Origin: Limnephilus marmoratus
Taxonomy: Eukaryota > Arthropoda > Insecta > Trichoptera > Limnephilidae
NCBI GenBank assembly: GCA_917880885.1
Contig: OU862922.1
Span: 24,366,627-24,430,626 of the forward strand
Length of the DNA: 64,000 nucleotides
Direction: 5' to 3'
Numbering within the stretch: position 1 is the stretch's first letter; each line of letters begins with the position of its first letter. The position numbers were made by a program, and so were the translations under genes. The notes under the pieces are model-generated. The model searched no databases and was not told the DNA's origin. It worked only from the letters and a program-made list of their open reading frames with translations. Below are positions 52,796-62,476 of the stretch, piece by piece.

Positions 52796-53597
52796 CTTAT
52801 ATAGCGCTGTTTTTGAAGGCGATTCCAGACTCACGGCGAGAAGTCTCGGCGAGAAATTCTCGCGAGAACAAGCACTTATCCACACTCTCATTTTTCTCAC
52901 TCGTGATCTGTTTCCCATCCGGTATGCACGACATTACAGACGATATTCAAAATGCAGCAGGTTTGGCTCTGTGCGCCATGGCATATTATAATTTTGTGAA
53001 CGTTGTAGTTAGCCCTTGATTCAGAAAGGAATCCAGAGCGAATCCAGAGCATCATATGCAAACCATATAGGTTTATACATTTCATTTTCACCAGCACCCG
53101 ATTTGGAGGAATCATTCACAATTTTTTTATATTTCCGTTAACTAGCAAAAAGGGAATCTTTTTTCTTTTTGAGTTCAGGTACTTGCATTATTTCTTCAAG
53201 TCTGTTCCACGCATCGTGGTTCAAACTTTTGTCTTTGTAATTCGATGTTTTGCATCCCATAACACCGGTTCAGATTGAAAATATTCTATAAATTGCAACT
53301 CTTGTTGATTTTTAATACAAGGAAACAAAAACAAAAATATAACGCACGTCTACCCTCAACCGCTCACTAAGCAACACTGAGACAAAACGTGAGTGTAGTA
53401 GCCTTCTCGCTTCTCGCCCGAGAAATCCTTTGAAGCGGCCAAATTTACCGACAGCCATCGGAGAACAGGCGAGCCAGAGAAAGAGAATGCGAGAAACACA
53501 TCACATTCACGCTTCTCGGGTGTTCTCGGGGCTTCTCGCCGTGAGTCTGGATGGGCTATGGAAAAATCGCCTCAAGAGCGCTGTATAAATTAGCATG
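52796..53597 (-). mobile_element. Inverted-repeat transposon with MADF-domain pseudogene
   Basis: The left end has TATAGCGCTGTTTTTGAAGG, CGATTCCAGACTCACGGCGA and GAAG; the right end (inverted) TACAGCGCTCTTGAGGCGAT, CCAGACTCACGGCGAGAAG. Both ends then carry a cluster of CGAGAA motifs (52843-52870 and about 53408-53540). Inside is the MADF remnant 53021-53320. The host gene set of such elements (MADF/Myb-like protein plus nuclease) suggests PIF/Harbinger or a relative, but no nuclease is left. Confidence 0.7.
53021..53320 (-). pseudogene. MADF-domain protein, frameshifted
   Basis: In three frames: NQQELQFIEYFQSEPVLWDA KHRITKTK; SLNHDAWNRLEEIMQVPELK KKKDSLFAS; KYKKIVNDSSKSGAGENEMY KPIWFAYDALDSLWIPF and stop at 53021. 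FI..F...P.LWD......K, a central AW..I and the closing KSGAG....YKP.WF..D.L are the MADF pattern, a DNA-binding domain found in insect regulators and as an accessory protein of Harbinger transposons. Two frameshifts make it a pseudogene. The basic linker is shortened. Confidence 0.75.
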
Positions 53598-53599
53598 GA

Positions 53600-54375
53600 T
53601 TTTACTTTAGAATTTACCTTACTATGTAGGAGGCTAGATAACAACACGTCTTGCAGCTATCAAGCGCATGGATTATTGGAATTCTAGCCCCCCAATAAAT
53701 TAAATAAAATATCTTTTTATATGTACTTATTTCAATTTACTTAGTAATACTTGAACGCCCCCTAATATGTTTCATATAAAAATGTAAAAAAAATAAATAT
53801 GTAGTTTATAAATAAAAAATACAAAAAAAAACATTATATTGTGCAAACTCTATTCTATAATTAAAATCAAAAGCTAGACCCGTCTCCAATAAAAATGATT
53901 AGCAAACTCCGAGAAACTATTATTGTTCAAATTATTATTGTTTGCTCCTTTATCCTAATTTCGTCAAGAAACATGTTGGTTTTTTAAACAATAAAACTGG
54001 TTAAAACAAAGCATTTTATTGATTTTGGAATAAAAATAATAAGATAATAAAAAATAATCACTCAGGAAGACAATAACTAAAGTTTCATTACTTCATTAGT
54101 ATTAAAAAAATTATTGTGTAAGTTTTTAAAATATCGCACTATAGAGGTAAACCATCACGGTAATTAAATTCAGTTTACATAAGTAAAAAAAAAGTACATA
54201 TATTATAATGAATTGATTGTAAAACGTTCCGTGGTGATTATTCATAAAGAGGCACATTAAAACTGATCAAATATTTTTATTTTTATTTTTTCGTTAGTTC
54301 TTGACCGATTCAATTTAGAAATTTAATGGTTTGTTTTTACTTTCACAAAAAAAATCATCGTTTTACATAGTATTG
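53600..54375. other. No gene recognised
   Basis: Very AT-rich, with no repeat structure that I could place. Confidence 0.5.
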
Positions 54376-54379
54376 AGCA

Positions 54380-54745
54380 CTTTTTTTCTAGAGGCCCTGA
54401 GGTATCTTAGGGTATGCTGCGTGGAGGGTCTTTTTGTGGAAAGGAATGCGTGAACCCGGGTTATGAAGAGACCCATGTTGTAAGAGGGAGGAAACTCAGA
54501 GGCCGGCAAATCATTCCACAGCCGAGCTGTTGAACTCAAGAACGAGTCGTAGAAACGACCCGTTATCATGTGACAAATTTCAACTGTGTATAGGTAAATG
54601 TTGTGCCGAAGGAATTAATGTGGTCGCTAGTTTCTCGGAGCATCTTCCATTGAAATATCGATAGAACAAGGACAGCATTTCCAACCGACGCGACGCCTGA
54701 GCGCTAAAGATTGCAAGCCGTTGTTTGTTAAGATAGGAGAATGGA
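54380..54745 (-). pseudogene. LINE-A 3' end, 5'-truncated copy
   Basis: Minus strand reads TGRFYDSFLSSTARLWNDLP, ASEFPPSYNMGLFITRVHAF, LSTKRPSTQH, matching residues near the end of LINE-A with few changes. Upstream, CGGCTTGCAATCTTTAGCGC and GGAAATGCTGTCCTTGTTCT match in sequence but not in an open frame. The 3' hairpin is truncated (CCCTAAGATACCTCAGGGCC). Confidence 0.8.
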
Positions 54746-55394
54746 TATTATTTATGTTTGAGTGCAACGCAAGTGTGTAGGTGGGACCTACCTGCATATC
54801 GATACTGCAAGTCGGTAAGTACTGACAAAATTACCTTAAACCTTATCTATAGTTATTATAAACAAGAGAAAATTGGTGTGCTCCTATCACGTACCTGCCC
54901 CCATCATATTGTTTTGATACATAACTTCCACGAAAAACACATAAATAAATTAAATATTTACCGGCGGCGAGCACTTTAACCGTGGAAAAAAAGCAAATGG
55001 CGGCATACCTGTCGAGTGGGTGGACTCAAAGACAAATATTATACAAATTGGCGCCAAAGCATTATCAAAAGTCACTTTTTAGCCGGTGCGAACGGTGACG
55101 ACCTCGCGTTTGGACAGTTTGGTATAAATGGCGAGATTGGAGAAGTGTCAAAACCCACCGCGGCAGAGTCCCCTCCAAAATGATAAAACAAGGCCTTATC
55201 GCGGCTTATCAGATTTATACCATAATAATGATAACACTAGACGGCGCCCAACTGTCAGCACAAATTTGGAAACTATACCTCAGATTCTGCTTCTCAGATT
55301 AGTAGGTACCAGCCTACTCCAAAATACTCCAAATGTTTCAAAATTAGAGAAATACGAATTGATGCATTTTTATAAACAACTAGCGAGTTCCCAA

Positions 55395-55610
55395 CAAGCG
55401 TTAATAAAAAAAATGCCACTAATAAAGAAAATGTTTCTCCTTGCGTGTCTTTTCCCGTTCGTCCATTCCCCTCCCATGTCTCCTTCCCCTCACGCGTTCC
55501 CCCACCACCTTCCCCGCCTTCCCTATCCCCTCTCCCGCGAACCCCCCTCCCGCGATCCCCTCCCTTCTCGGGCATTCAAAATATTCAGTCCCGGTATATT
55601 CAGATTTTGG
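55395..55610 (-). repeat. CT/GA-rich dispersed repeat, partial copy 3
   Basis: TTTCTCCTTGCGTGTCTTTT, CCGTTCGTCC, then a pyrimidine-rich core to CCCGGTATATTCAGATTTT. The 171-codon frame 55128-55643 crossing it is a composite of unrelated sequence. Confidence 0.6.
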
Positions 55611-55689
55611 TTAGTACCTACCATAGGTGAGTACTTCGATTAAATTCGTTAGTTCGAAGAGTTTATTCGATAATTGAATTTTGATTTAA

Positions 55690-56287
55690 GGGCCCGCAAC
55701 CCGAATTTATACCGATTTCTTACATATCTCCCATAAACACGTTAAGTTTTAAAGCTCTTAAAAAATATATCTTATTCTTGAAGATAATATCTAGACATTG
55801 CCCGCGCCTAAACGCAAATTATATAAAATTCCCTCCATAGAAAAAAATCGTAAAGCATGCTCCAAAAATTAACATAAAACGTTTGTTTCAGTTATTTTAC
55901 AAGTTAGGGAACGTACCCATACTACGTGACACTTTTAGGGGGGGGGGGTCTTCAAAAGGTCACGCTCCATACAAATGAGCGGCGGGTTCCTTAGGATTTT
56001 GGTCACCGGGGGGGGGGGGGGGGGTTAAAAATTGCAAAAAGTTGGTCACGTAGTTTGGGTACGTTCCCTTACACGTATGAAAAAATTCACGGTGTTTCTT
56101 TAAATACTGTTTAAGACAATGCCCGTGAGATTTTTGCTCTATTTTAAACGAGTCGTGTTTTATTAATCATTTTTGCAATTTTCGCATCGATTTTGTCGCT
56201 GTAAATGTGTAAATGTTAGCGCTCTTCTCTAACATTCGTAATTTCGTATCTCTCCATCTTCTTCTTCTCGAGCCCGGTTGCGGAGCC
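55690..56287. mobile_element. TTAA-flanked MITE with a nested Harbinger MITE
   Basis: TTAA on each side (55686-55689, 56288-56291). Tips GGGCCCGCAACC and (inverted) GGCTCCGCAACC. The family-1 Harbinger MITE at 55907-56068 lies inside; without it the element is about 433 bp. Other copies: 51650, 60869, 62112. Confidence 0.75.
55907..56068 (+). mobile_element. Harbinger-type MITE family 1, full copy, nested
   Basis: TTA on each side (55904-55906, 56069-56071). Tips as the family; G runs of 10 and 15. It interrupts the TTAA MITE within a segment intact in the copy at 62112, so the order of insertion is clear. Confidence 0.88.
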
Positions 56288-56784
56288 TTAACAATCGATG
56301 GTTTGCAAAATGTCATTCTCAAATTGTGACATTTTTGACAGTTTCGTAAGAGTTTTAGTAATTATTAAAAAAAACTTTTCAGATGTATTGTAATGTGTTT
56401 GTAATAACCTAGAAACCTTCGCGAGGGTGGAAAGAAGATATTTTGAAAGTTTCAAACATTTCCTATGCCTAATATAGCAATGCATAGACAATAACTCACA
56501 ATTATTTACATAGAAGCAAACATATATTATTTTTTATGTATATAGACGTCACCTCATTTGGATACGGTTCTAACTTCACTTTACCTTGTTCTGAAATACG
56601 AGGTGTCAAAGTTTGCAAATACGATTTCTCATTATCTATTTACGAATTTGTGATTTTGATTTTGAATCTTGTGTAAAATATTTTAATTGAACATATTTTA
56701 AAGGAAACTATTTAAATGGGACGTGTAGGTACTTACCATTTTAGAACATACCTAAACATGTACATAGAACCATATCCAACCAGC

Positions 56785-56890
56785 TAGGGCATAGGTTCTC
56801 AACGTGGGCGACAACGCCCCCTTGTGGGCGTTTGAGACTTTCAGGGGGGCAGTAGAAGACCCAGAGAAAATTAGAGGGTATTGAGATCAC
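56785..56890 (+). mobile_element. hAT end fragment (tentative)
   Basis: AGGTTCTCAACGTGGGCGAC, GCCCCCTTGTGGGCGTTTG and a GGGGGGCAG block resemble the left tip zone of hAT elements of the CAGTGGTTCTCAA kind. No right tip or duplication was found. Confidence 0.35.
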
Positions 56891-57384
56891 AGTTTTCCGC
56901 AATACTGAGGTTGATGGAAGGGGAGGGGGGTTTAAACCCCTAAACCCCCTCCCATTTACATACGCCGTTGTTTATCACTAACACACGAGAAATTATTACT
57001 ATTTCATGTGACCAATGTAAAATTCCCATGGGCCCATAAAGGAGTAAAATGTGTATGTAAAATACATAACATGTAAACAAATAGCTCAGATATATTTATG
57101 GACAGAGAAGTCACCGATGAAGTGATTCGATACATACATTATAGAAGATATATATTTAAAAAAAAAAATCAGATAATAACTCAAACGAATTGCAATGTAC
57201 GAGGTGTAAAATGGTGGGGCCCCAACCCGAATGAGACAAGGTAAATAAGTTGGGAAGAATAATAGCAAAACTTATCCTGATCAATTAGTTGTTTATATTA
57301 TCATCATCTTACGTGTATTATTATATTACACTATATCATGATGAATAAAATAAGGAAGGGGGTAGCAACCCGATACTTAAAATC

Positions 57385-57470
57385 TATTCTATTTATCTAT
57401 CTATCTTCTATCTTCTTCTTCTATCTTCTATCTTCTTATCTTATATCTTATCTTATATATATATATATAA
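57385..57470 (+). repeat. TATCT/TTCTA microsatellite with (TA)n
   Basis: Interrupted CTATCTATCTTCTATCTTCT units pass into TTATCTTATAT and then nine TA units. Confidence 0.85.
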
Positions 57471-57960
57471 AAATGAATTGCCAAAATGTATGTACGCGCA
57501 TAACTTACGAACGACTGCACCAAATTGGATAATTCTTTTTGCTTTGTGTTCTTTATTGTCAGGACAAGGTTTGTATAAAAGAAGCGGTGAGCTCTGGCAT
57601 AATGAAATTAGTATAAAAAAATTGTAATAGGTGACACACGAGCTGTTTAAAAACTTAATGTACCGGGACTGAATGGGGGGAAGAGAACTTGGGTAGGGGA
57701 TTTGCGGGAGTGGAGTGAGGGTAACCCAGGAGGGGGGAGGGGAACCTGGGAGGGTAACTTGGGAGGGGGGTTCGCGGGACGGGGAAGAGAGGGAGCATAG
57801 AGGGGAAAGGGAAGGTGAAGGAGGCGGAGTGGGAACGCGAGAGGGGAAGAAACGCGGGAGAAGAAGTGGAGGCGGAAGGGGAACGGGAGGAATGGGAAAG
57901 GACACGCAGGGAGAAACAATTTCTTTATTAAATGAGGACGCAATGCCGGGAATCAGCTAG
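57445..57960 (+). repeat. CT/GA-rich dispersed repeat, copy 4
   Basis: Starts ATATATATATAAAAATGAAT, has TGAGCTCTGGCATAATGAAA, a GGGAGGGG-rich core of about 250 bp, and ends AAGGACACGCAGGGAGAAAC, AATTTCTTTATT, GGGAATCAGCTAGT. The best complete copy for defining the family. Frames in the core are shadows. Confidence 0.7.
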
Positions 57961-58067
57961 TAACAAATAAATTTTAAAATCGGGGCCTCTAGTATCCGAT
58001 TCCTAGCGAAGGCTACGTCGTATTTAAATATTTTCCATTAAAATATGATAAACTAAAACACTTTTCA

Positions 58068-58411
58068 ATTTGGGAGGCGGGAATGGGTACCGCCGCCCCG
58101 GGAACCTTAATTGGATAACCAACACCTCTGCCACAGGTCACCCCAAGTGGTTCGCTACGTTTGGAGATTTAGCAGGGGTGCCCGGGTTCATGGGGTGAGG
58201 TTTGTCTAGGTCTTGGAGGCGGATGACTAGGACACACTGAACCCCAGATTCCCACCCACCCCTTAAACCCTTTTCCTTCCCAGAACCCTCCTCTCCTTCC
58301 TTTCCTTAAAAAACCCTCCACACAGCATCCCCAAAGATGACATAGGCCCTGAGGGGAATTATTTTCCTCTGGGCCTCCCGTGTGGAGCTCATGTAAAAAA
58401 AAAAAAAAAAC
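58068..58411 (+). repeat. SINE-like repeat S, copy 5 (youngest-looking)
   Basis: TTTGGGAGGCGGGAATGGGT, ACCGCCGCCCCGGGAACC, TTTAGCAGGGGTGCCCGGGT, internal deletion after GGAGGCGGATGACTAGGAC, a clean 3' hairpin (CCCTGAGGGGAATTATTTTC) and 16 A at 58396-58411. Confidence 0.8.
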
Positions 58412-58504
58412 TTTTGAACCACGAAATAAAGAAAATATAAAAAAAAATGTTAATTAGATTCCAAAATTCGTCTTTCCAAACTTTGAAACCTCAGAACATG
58501 GTAA

Positions 58505-58623
58505 GGGAACGTACCCATACTACGTGACCCACTTTTTGCAATTTTTAACCCCCCTCGGTGACCACGTGTAGTATATTCCAAGACCCCCCCCTCCCCCTAC
58601 ATTTTTAGTATGGGTACGTTCCC
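58505..58623. mobile_element. Harbinger-type MITE family 1, shortened copy
   Basis: 119 bp between TAA duplications (58502-58504, 58624-58626). Tips GGGAACGTACCCATACTA and inverted; the centre is deleted and the C runs are shorter. Confidence 0.8.
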
Positions 58624-58711
58624 TAAGGCGAAGTTAGAACCCCATCCAATCAAAATGACGAACTATTATTAAAAGCCTCGTAATAACGATCCACTATCAG
58701 ATACAAACAAA

Positions 58712-58909
58712 ATGGAGAACATTGAAATGATGATAGAACCTTGTAAAATAAATGATTCCAAATTAATAGAATATTTAGTTTTTACCATTCTTTTGTTTAT
58801 AAAAACCAACATGTTTCATGAGCAACGCTCACTTCTTCAGGGTTTACTTAAAACTAAATTGGTGCCACAAAATAATTTTGCTACGTTTGAAGAAGAAATA
58901 AATGATTAG
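58712..58909 (+). CDS. Unrecognised 65-codon open frame
   Basis: AAA ATG G start; MENIEMMIEPCKINDSKLIE then YLVFTILLFIKTNMFHEQRS and TKLVPQNNFATFEEEIND. One hydrophobic stretch (YLVFTILLFI). It looks less random than most frames here but I know no family. It lies between a Harbinger MITE and LINE-B. It could be a lost exon or transposon piece. Confidence 0.25.
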   Translation: MENIEMMIEPCKINDSKLIEYLVFTILLFIKTNMFHEQRSLLQGLLKTKLVPQNNFATFEEEIND

Positions 58910-59074
58910 GTATTTAAAAATGCTTGATGTTAGAACATTGTCGTACATATAGCTACGAAAATACAATATACTTAGATGGATTTGAAAATTATTTTGGTAT
59001 AGAAATTTGGCATTCAAATGTCATTTTTGAAAAAAATGTCAATTAGAACTGTATCCAAATGAGGTGACGCAATC

Positions 59075-59233
59075 TTAACCATAGCAGGCAATCGGTTTGT
59101 CAGCGGTTTCGTCTTCCGAAAGCATTATCAAACTATCATCATCAATTTCTGAAGCAGCACGAACTCTCGAATGAGAAGCTTTGGAGGTCTGGGATGGTCG
59201 ATCGACAAAAACGATGTTGACCAAATCCGTCAT
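59075..59233 (-). CDS. Unrecognised 52-codon acidic open frame
   Basis: MTDLVNIVFVDRPSQTSKAS, HSRVRAASEIDDDSLIMLSE, DETADKPIACYG, stop. Serine- and acid-rich with balanced codon use; could be a first exon of a gene or transposon protein. Downstream AGATTGCGTCACCTCATTTG is repeated near 56545. Confidence 0.3.
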   Translation of the reverse strand: MTDLVNIVFVDRPSQTSKASHSRVRAASEIDDDSLIMLSEDETADKPIACYG

Positions 59234-59289
59234 CTATTAATTGTCAGTAATATTTTGGAGCACGGTCTACTATTTTTCCGATTTTAGCG

Positions 59290-59998
59290 CAGTCTCCACA
59301 GTACCAGAGCAGTTTCGGTTAACTATCAATAATATCAATATCAATAAGGCCTTAAAAATGTTGGGATTTATAACTAGGCTAACTAGAAATTTTAACAATA
59401 TTAAGTGTATAAAACTGTTATATTTTGCATATGTTAGAAGTCAACTTGAATACAATTCTCCCGCCTGGAACCCATATTACAATATACATGTACAAGCTGT
59501 TGAAAGAATACAAAACAAATTCTTACGTTTTCTTAATTTTAAAATGGGTATTCCAGCAATTACGTTGAACTACAATACTATTTTGAATGATATGAATATG
59601 CTCAAATTGTCAGACAGAAGAACTTTCACTGACTTGGTATTTCTGTATAAAATTCTAAATGATTTAGTTGACAGTCCAGTATTGCTCGAATTGATAAGCT
59701 TCCGGATTCCAATACGTAATACTAGAAGTCAGGATTTATTTCAGTGCAGTAATTCTGGAACTAACTACCATATGTATTCCTCTTTGCCCAGAATACTAAT
59801 GGAGGGAAACAATTATACCAAGTCAGTGGACATCTTCAATTTATCTTTAAACAAATATAAAATATTGTTACGAAGGCAGTTCAGTTATGTACAATAAATA
59901 CTGTGTATTTCTTACTATTCATATGTAAAAGCCCCGAAAAAGGGCGTTAATAAATAAATAAATAAATAAATAAATATATAAATAAATAAATAAATATC
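59290..59998 (+). pseudogene. LINE-B 3' part, 5'-truncated
   Basis: Open to 59897: ALKMLGFITRLTRNFNNIKC, IKLLYFAYVRSQLEYNSPAW, NPYYNIHVQAVERIQNKFLR, FLNFKMGIPAITLNYNTILN and LRRQFSYVQ, the region after the RT catalytic core in Jockey/CR1-group LINEs. A 3' UTR of 35 bp ends CCCCGAAAAAGGGCGTTAAT and (AATA)n. No frameshift in this stretch. Confidence 0.82.
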
Positions 59999-60096
59999 TG
60001 TATATATAAAAATGAATCCCTGTTTTCTTTGGTCACGCCATAACTTCAGAACTACTTTAGCTATTTCATTCATCTTTTTTTAAAGTTTTCTAATAC

Positions 60097-60452
60097 TTAG
60101 TAGGAGTGGCCGGGTTCATGTGATGAGGTTTGTCTAGGTCTTGGTGGCGGATACGTTTGCCGAACCACTGCGTGGCGGGCTGGATCGGAGGAGACTAATT
60201 GAGGGAGGCCTTTTGACCTCTCCAGCCGGATTCTCCCGACCCTTCGCCTTGCACCGCAGTGTGAGGAATAGATACATACGTCCGTCACTCCTAGCCACAC
60301 TGACCCCCAGATTCATACCCACTCCTCATACCCTTTTCTATCTTCTTCTCCTTCCTTTCCCTTAAAAAACCTTCCACACAGCATCCTCAAAGATGACATA
60401 GGCCCCTAGGGAAATTGTTTTCCTCGGTGCCTCCTGTGTGGAGCTAATGTGA
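60097..60452 (+). repeat. SINE-like repeat S, copy 6
   Basis: Lacks the first 130 bp; has GGCCGGGTTCATGTGATGAG, CCACTGCGTGGCGGGCTGGA, TTTTGACCTCTCCAGCCGGA, CCTTGCACCGCAGTGTGAGG and the 3' hairpin. It inserts into the start of an ACTAGC/TATATAAAAATGAAT-type repeat (60001-60096). Confidence 0.75.
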
Positions 60453-60868
60453 AAATCAATTTATCCCGTTCGATCTTTGGGAAACGAAAATGGTTGAAAT
60501 ACGAACAAAGCCCTCACTCTAGTTCAGTGTCAAAAAGTAAATGCGGACTGGCAATGCATATTTAGATTTATTAGTATTTTTACGTAATTGATTGGCGTTT
60601 GACGTTTCAGAATGTGAATTCGTAGACAGGTCCGCTAGTGCTGTCAATATCGGTTCGGCGGTCAACAGTGAAGCTGTGCTAGTATAGGTATATCGATATA
60701 AAATCATCGGAAGTTACGCCTATCGACCCCATATTGTAAAGTTGATTTCACCGTACGAGAACTCCTGGCAAATTAAATCTCCACTACTTTTCAGCCTGCA
60801 AATATTTTAGGTCAACGCAGCTATTTTCTGTTCTCAATGCCATTGCCGTCATCAGAAACATCAGCTTA

Positions 60869-61598
60869 GGCCCGCTCAAAAAAAAGAAGGAGAGATATGT
60901 AAATGCGAATGTTAGAGGGAGCGCTCTAATATTAAAAACGATAATATTTAAGCGAAAATTGTGTAAATGTTTAATAAAACACGACTCGTTTAAAATAGAG
61001 CAAAAATCTCGGTGGGAATGTCTAAAATAGCAATAAATGAAACACTGTGATTTTTTCATACAACTTGTAAAATAACTGAAAAAAATCGTGTTTATAATAC
61101 TTTTCGGAGCATACTTTTCGATTTTTTTCTACCGAGGGAATTTCATATAATTGTCGTTTCGGCATGGGGAATTAATAGATCAGTGGTTTTCGCCCTGTGG
61201 TACGCGTACCCCTGGGGTACGCGAAGCCAAATTGGGGGTCCGCAATAACGTGGCACGCATGTAGAATCACTGGTTAAAATTCCTGAAGTCGTATTGCACT
61301 CTGTATAAAATTGCATTACTTAATTGTATTTGTGTGACTTGATTGTTAAATTCATGTAATAATTGAGTATTAAAAATTACAAATGAAACACGTCTTTCAT
61401 TACATGTAAAAAAGATAGAGAGTACGGGGAACAACAAATTTGTAGTGAGAGACAAGGGGTACGCCGGCTCAAAAAGGTTGAAGACCACTGGTAGAGATAA
61501 TATCTTCAAGAATAACATAAACTTTTTAAGAGCTTTAAAACTAAAAGCATTTAAGGAAAATGTGTAATAAATCGGTAGAAATGCGGGAAGCCGGGCCT
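60869..61598. mobile_element. TTAA-type MITE with nested hAT MITE
   Basis: Body shared with 62112 and 55690 (AGAAGGAGAGATATG, GAATGTTAGAGGGAGCGCTC, AAATAGAGCAAAAATCTCG, CTTGTAAAATAACTGAA). Left tip GGCCCGCTC, right tip (inverted) GGCCCGGCTTCCCGCATTTC. The flanking TTAA is decayed. The hAT MITE at 61181-61490 interrupts it. Confidence 0.65.
61181..61490. mobile_element. hAT MITE, 310 bp, nested
   Basis: Tips CAGTGGTTTTCGCCCTGTGG and (inverted) CAGTGGTCTTCAACCTTTTT. Flanking octamers TAATAGAT and GTAGAGAT are only partly alike, as in an old duplication. Contains GGTACGCGTACCCCTGGGGT. The 158-codon minus frame 61267-61743 spans this boundary and is spurious. Confidence 0.65.
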
Positions 61599-62111
61599 TG
61601 TCAATTTTTTGACAAACCGTAGAATAATTGCTGGTTCCAAATACGAGTAGGTATCTCATCAGAAATAAATCAAGGTTCACGTAATGGGAAAAATAACAAA
61701 ACAGTAAATACTGATAGAGCCTGTAGAACATTACAAATTTCAAGGAACATTTGTAATAGAATCGACCAAATTGAATATAATTAGGGCTCTGGTGCTATTT
61801 CGATGGTCCATGGAAAAATAGTGTAGATTTTATTATACTTTTTTGCTAAACACGGTGATGCCGAAAGGTTTACGTTAGGTAAAATGAATAAAATCATATT
61901 TTTCCACATTTTTTGTAGCAGTATCTTTTAATAACAATACAAATATTGATATAAGATAAAAGTGGCATATTTGTACCGTAGATACCTACACGTATTTATG
62001 CAAGGCATAAAAATAATCGTACCTTTCGTTAAATATTTTTCAAAATTCTTTCATTTTCATGATAAAGAGAATTGTCTTCTGCGCGATTTCATTCATTCAA
62101 AAATACCTTAA

Positions 62112-62472
62112 GGCCCCTGCAACTGTGCCCGAAAAGAAGAAGATGGAGAGATACGAAATTACGAATGTTAGAGGAGAGCGCTAACATTTACAGCGACAAA
62201 ATAGTTGCGAAAATGTTTAATAAAGCAAAAATCTCGCGGGCATTATCTTAAACAGCATTTAAAGAAACACTGTGAATTTTTTCATGCATATAACTTGTAA
62301 AATAACTGAAACAAACGTGTTAATAATAATTTTTGGAGCATACTTTGCGATTTTTTTCTATCGAGGGAATTTTATATAATTTGCGTTTCAGCGCGGGCAA
62401 AGTCTAGATATTATCTTCAAGAATAACATATATATTTTTTTAAGAGCTTTAAAACTTACCGTGTTTAAGGGA
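62112..62472. mobile_element. TTAA-type MITE, right end cut by LINE-B
   Basis: Starts after TTAA (62108-62111) with GGCCCCTGCAACTGTGCCCG. The body is uninterrupted where 55690 and 60869 carry insertions. The right tip is missing at the poly(A)-like tail of LINE-B. Confidence 0.7.
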
Positions 62473-62476
62473 AATA

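Noticed and set aside
55128..55643. 171-codon plus frame
   Set aside because: Joins unrelated AT-rich sequence with the CT-rich repeat; no domain.
61267..61743. 158-codon minus frame rich in Phe and Leu
   Set aside because: Crosses the boundary of a nested hAT MITE and its host MITE; AT-rich composition explains it.
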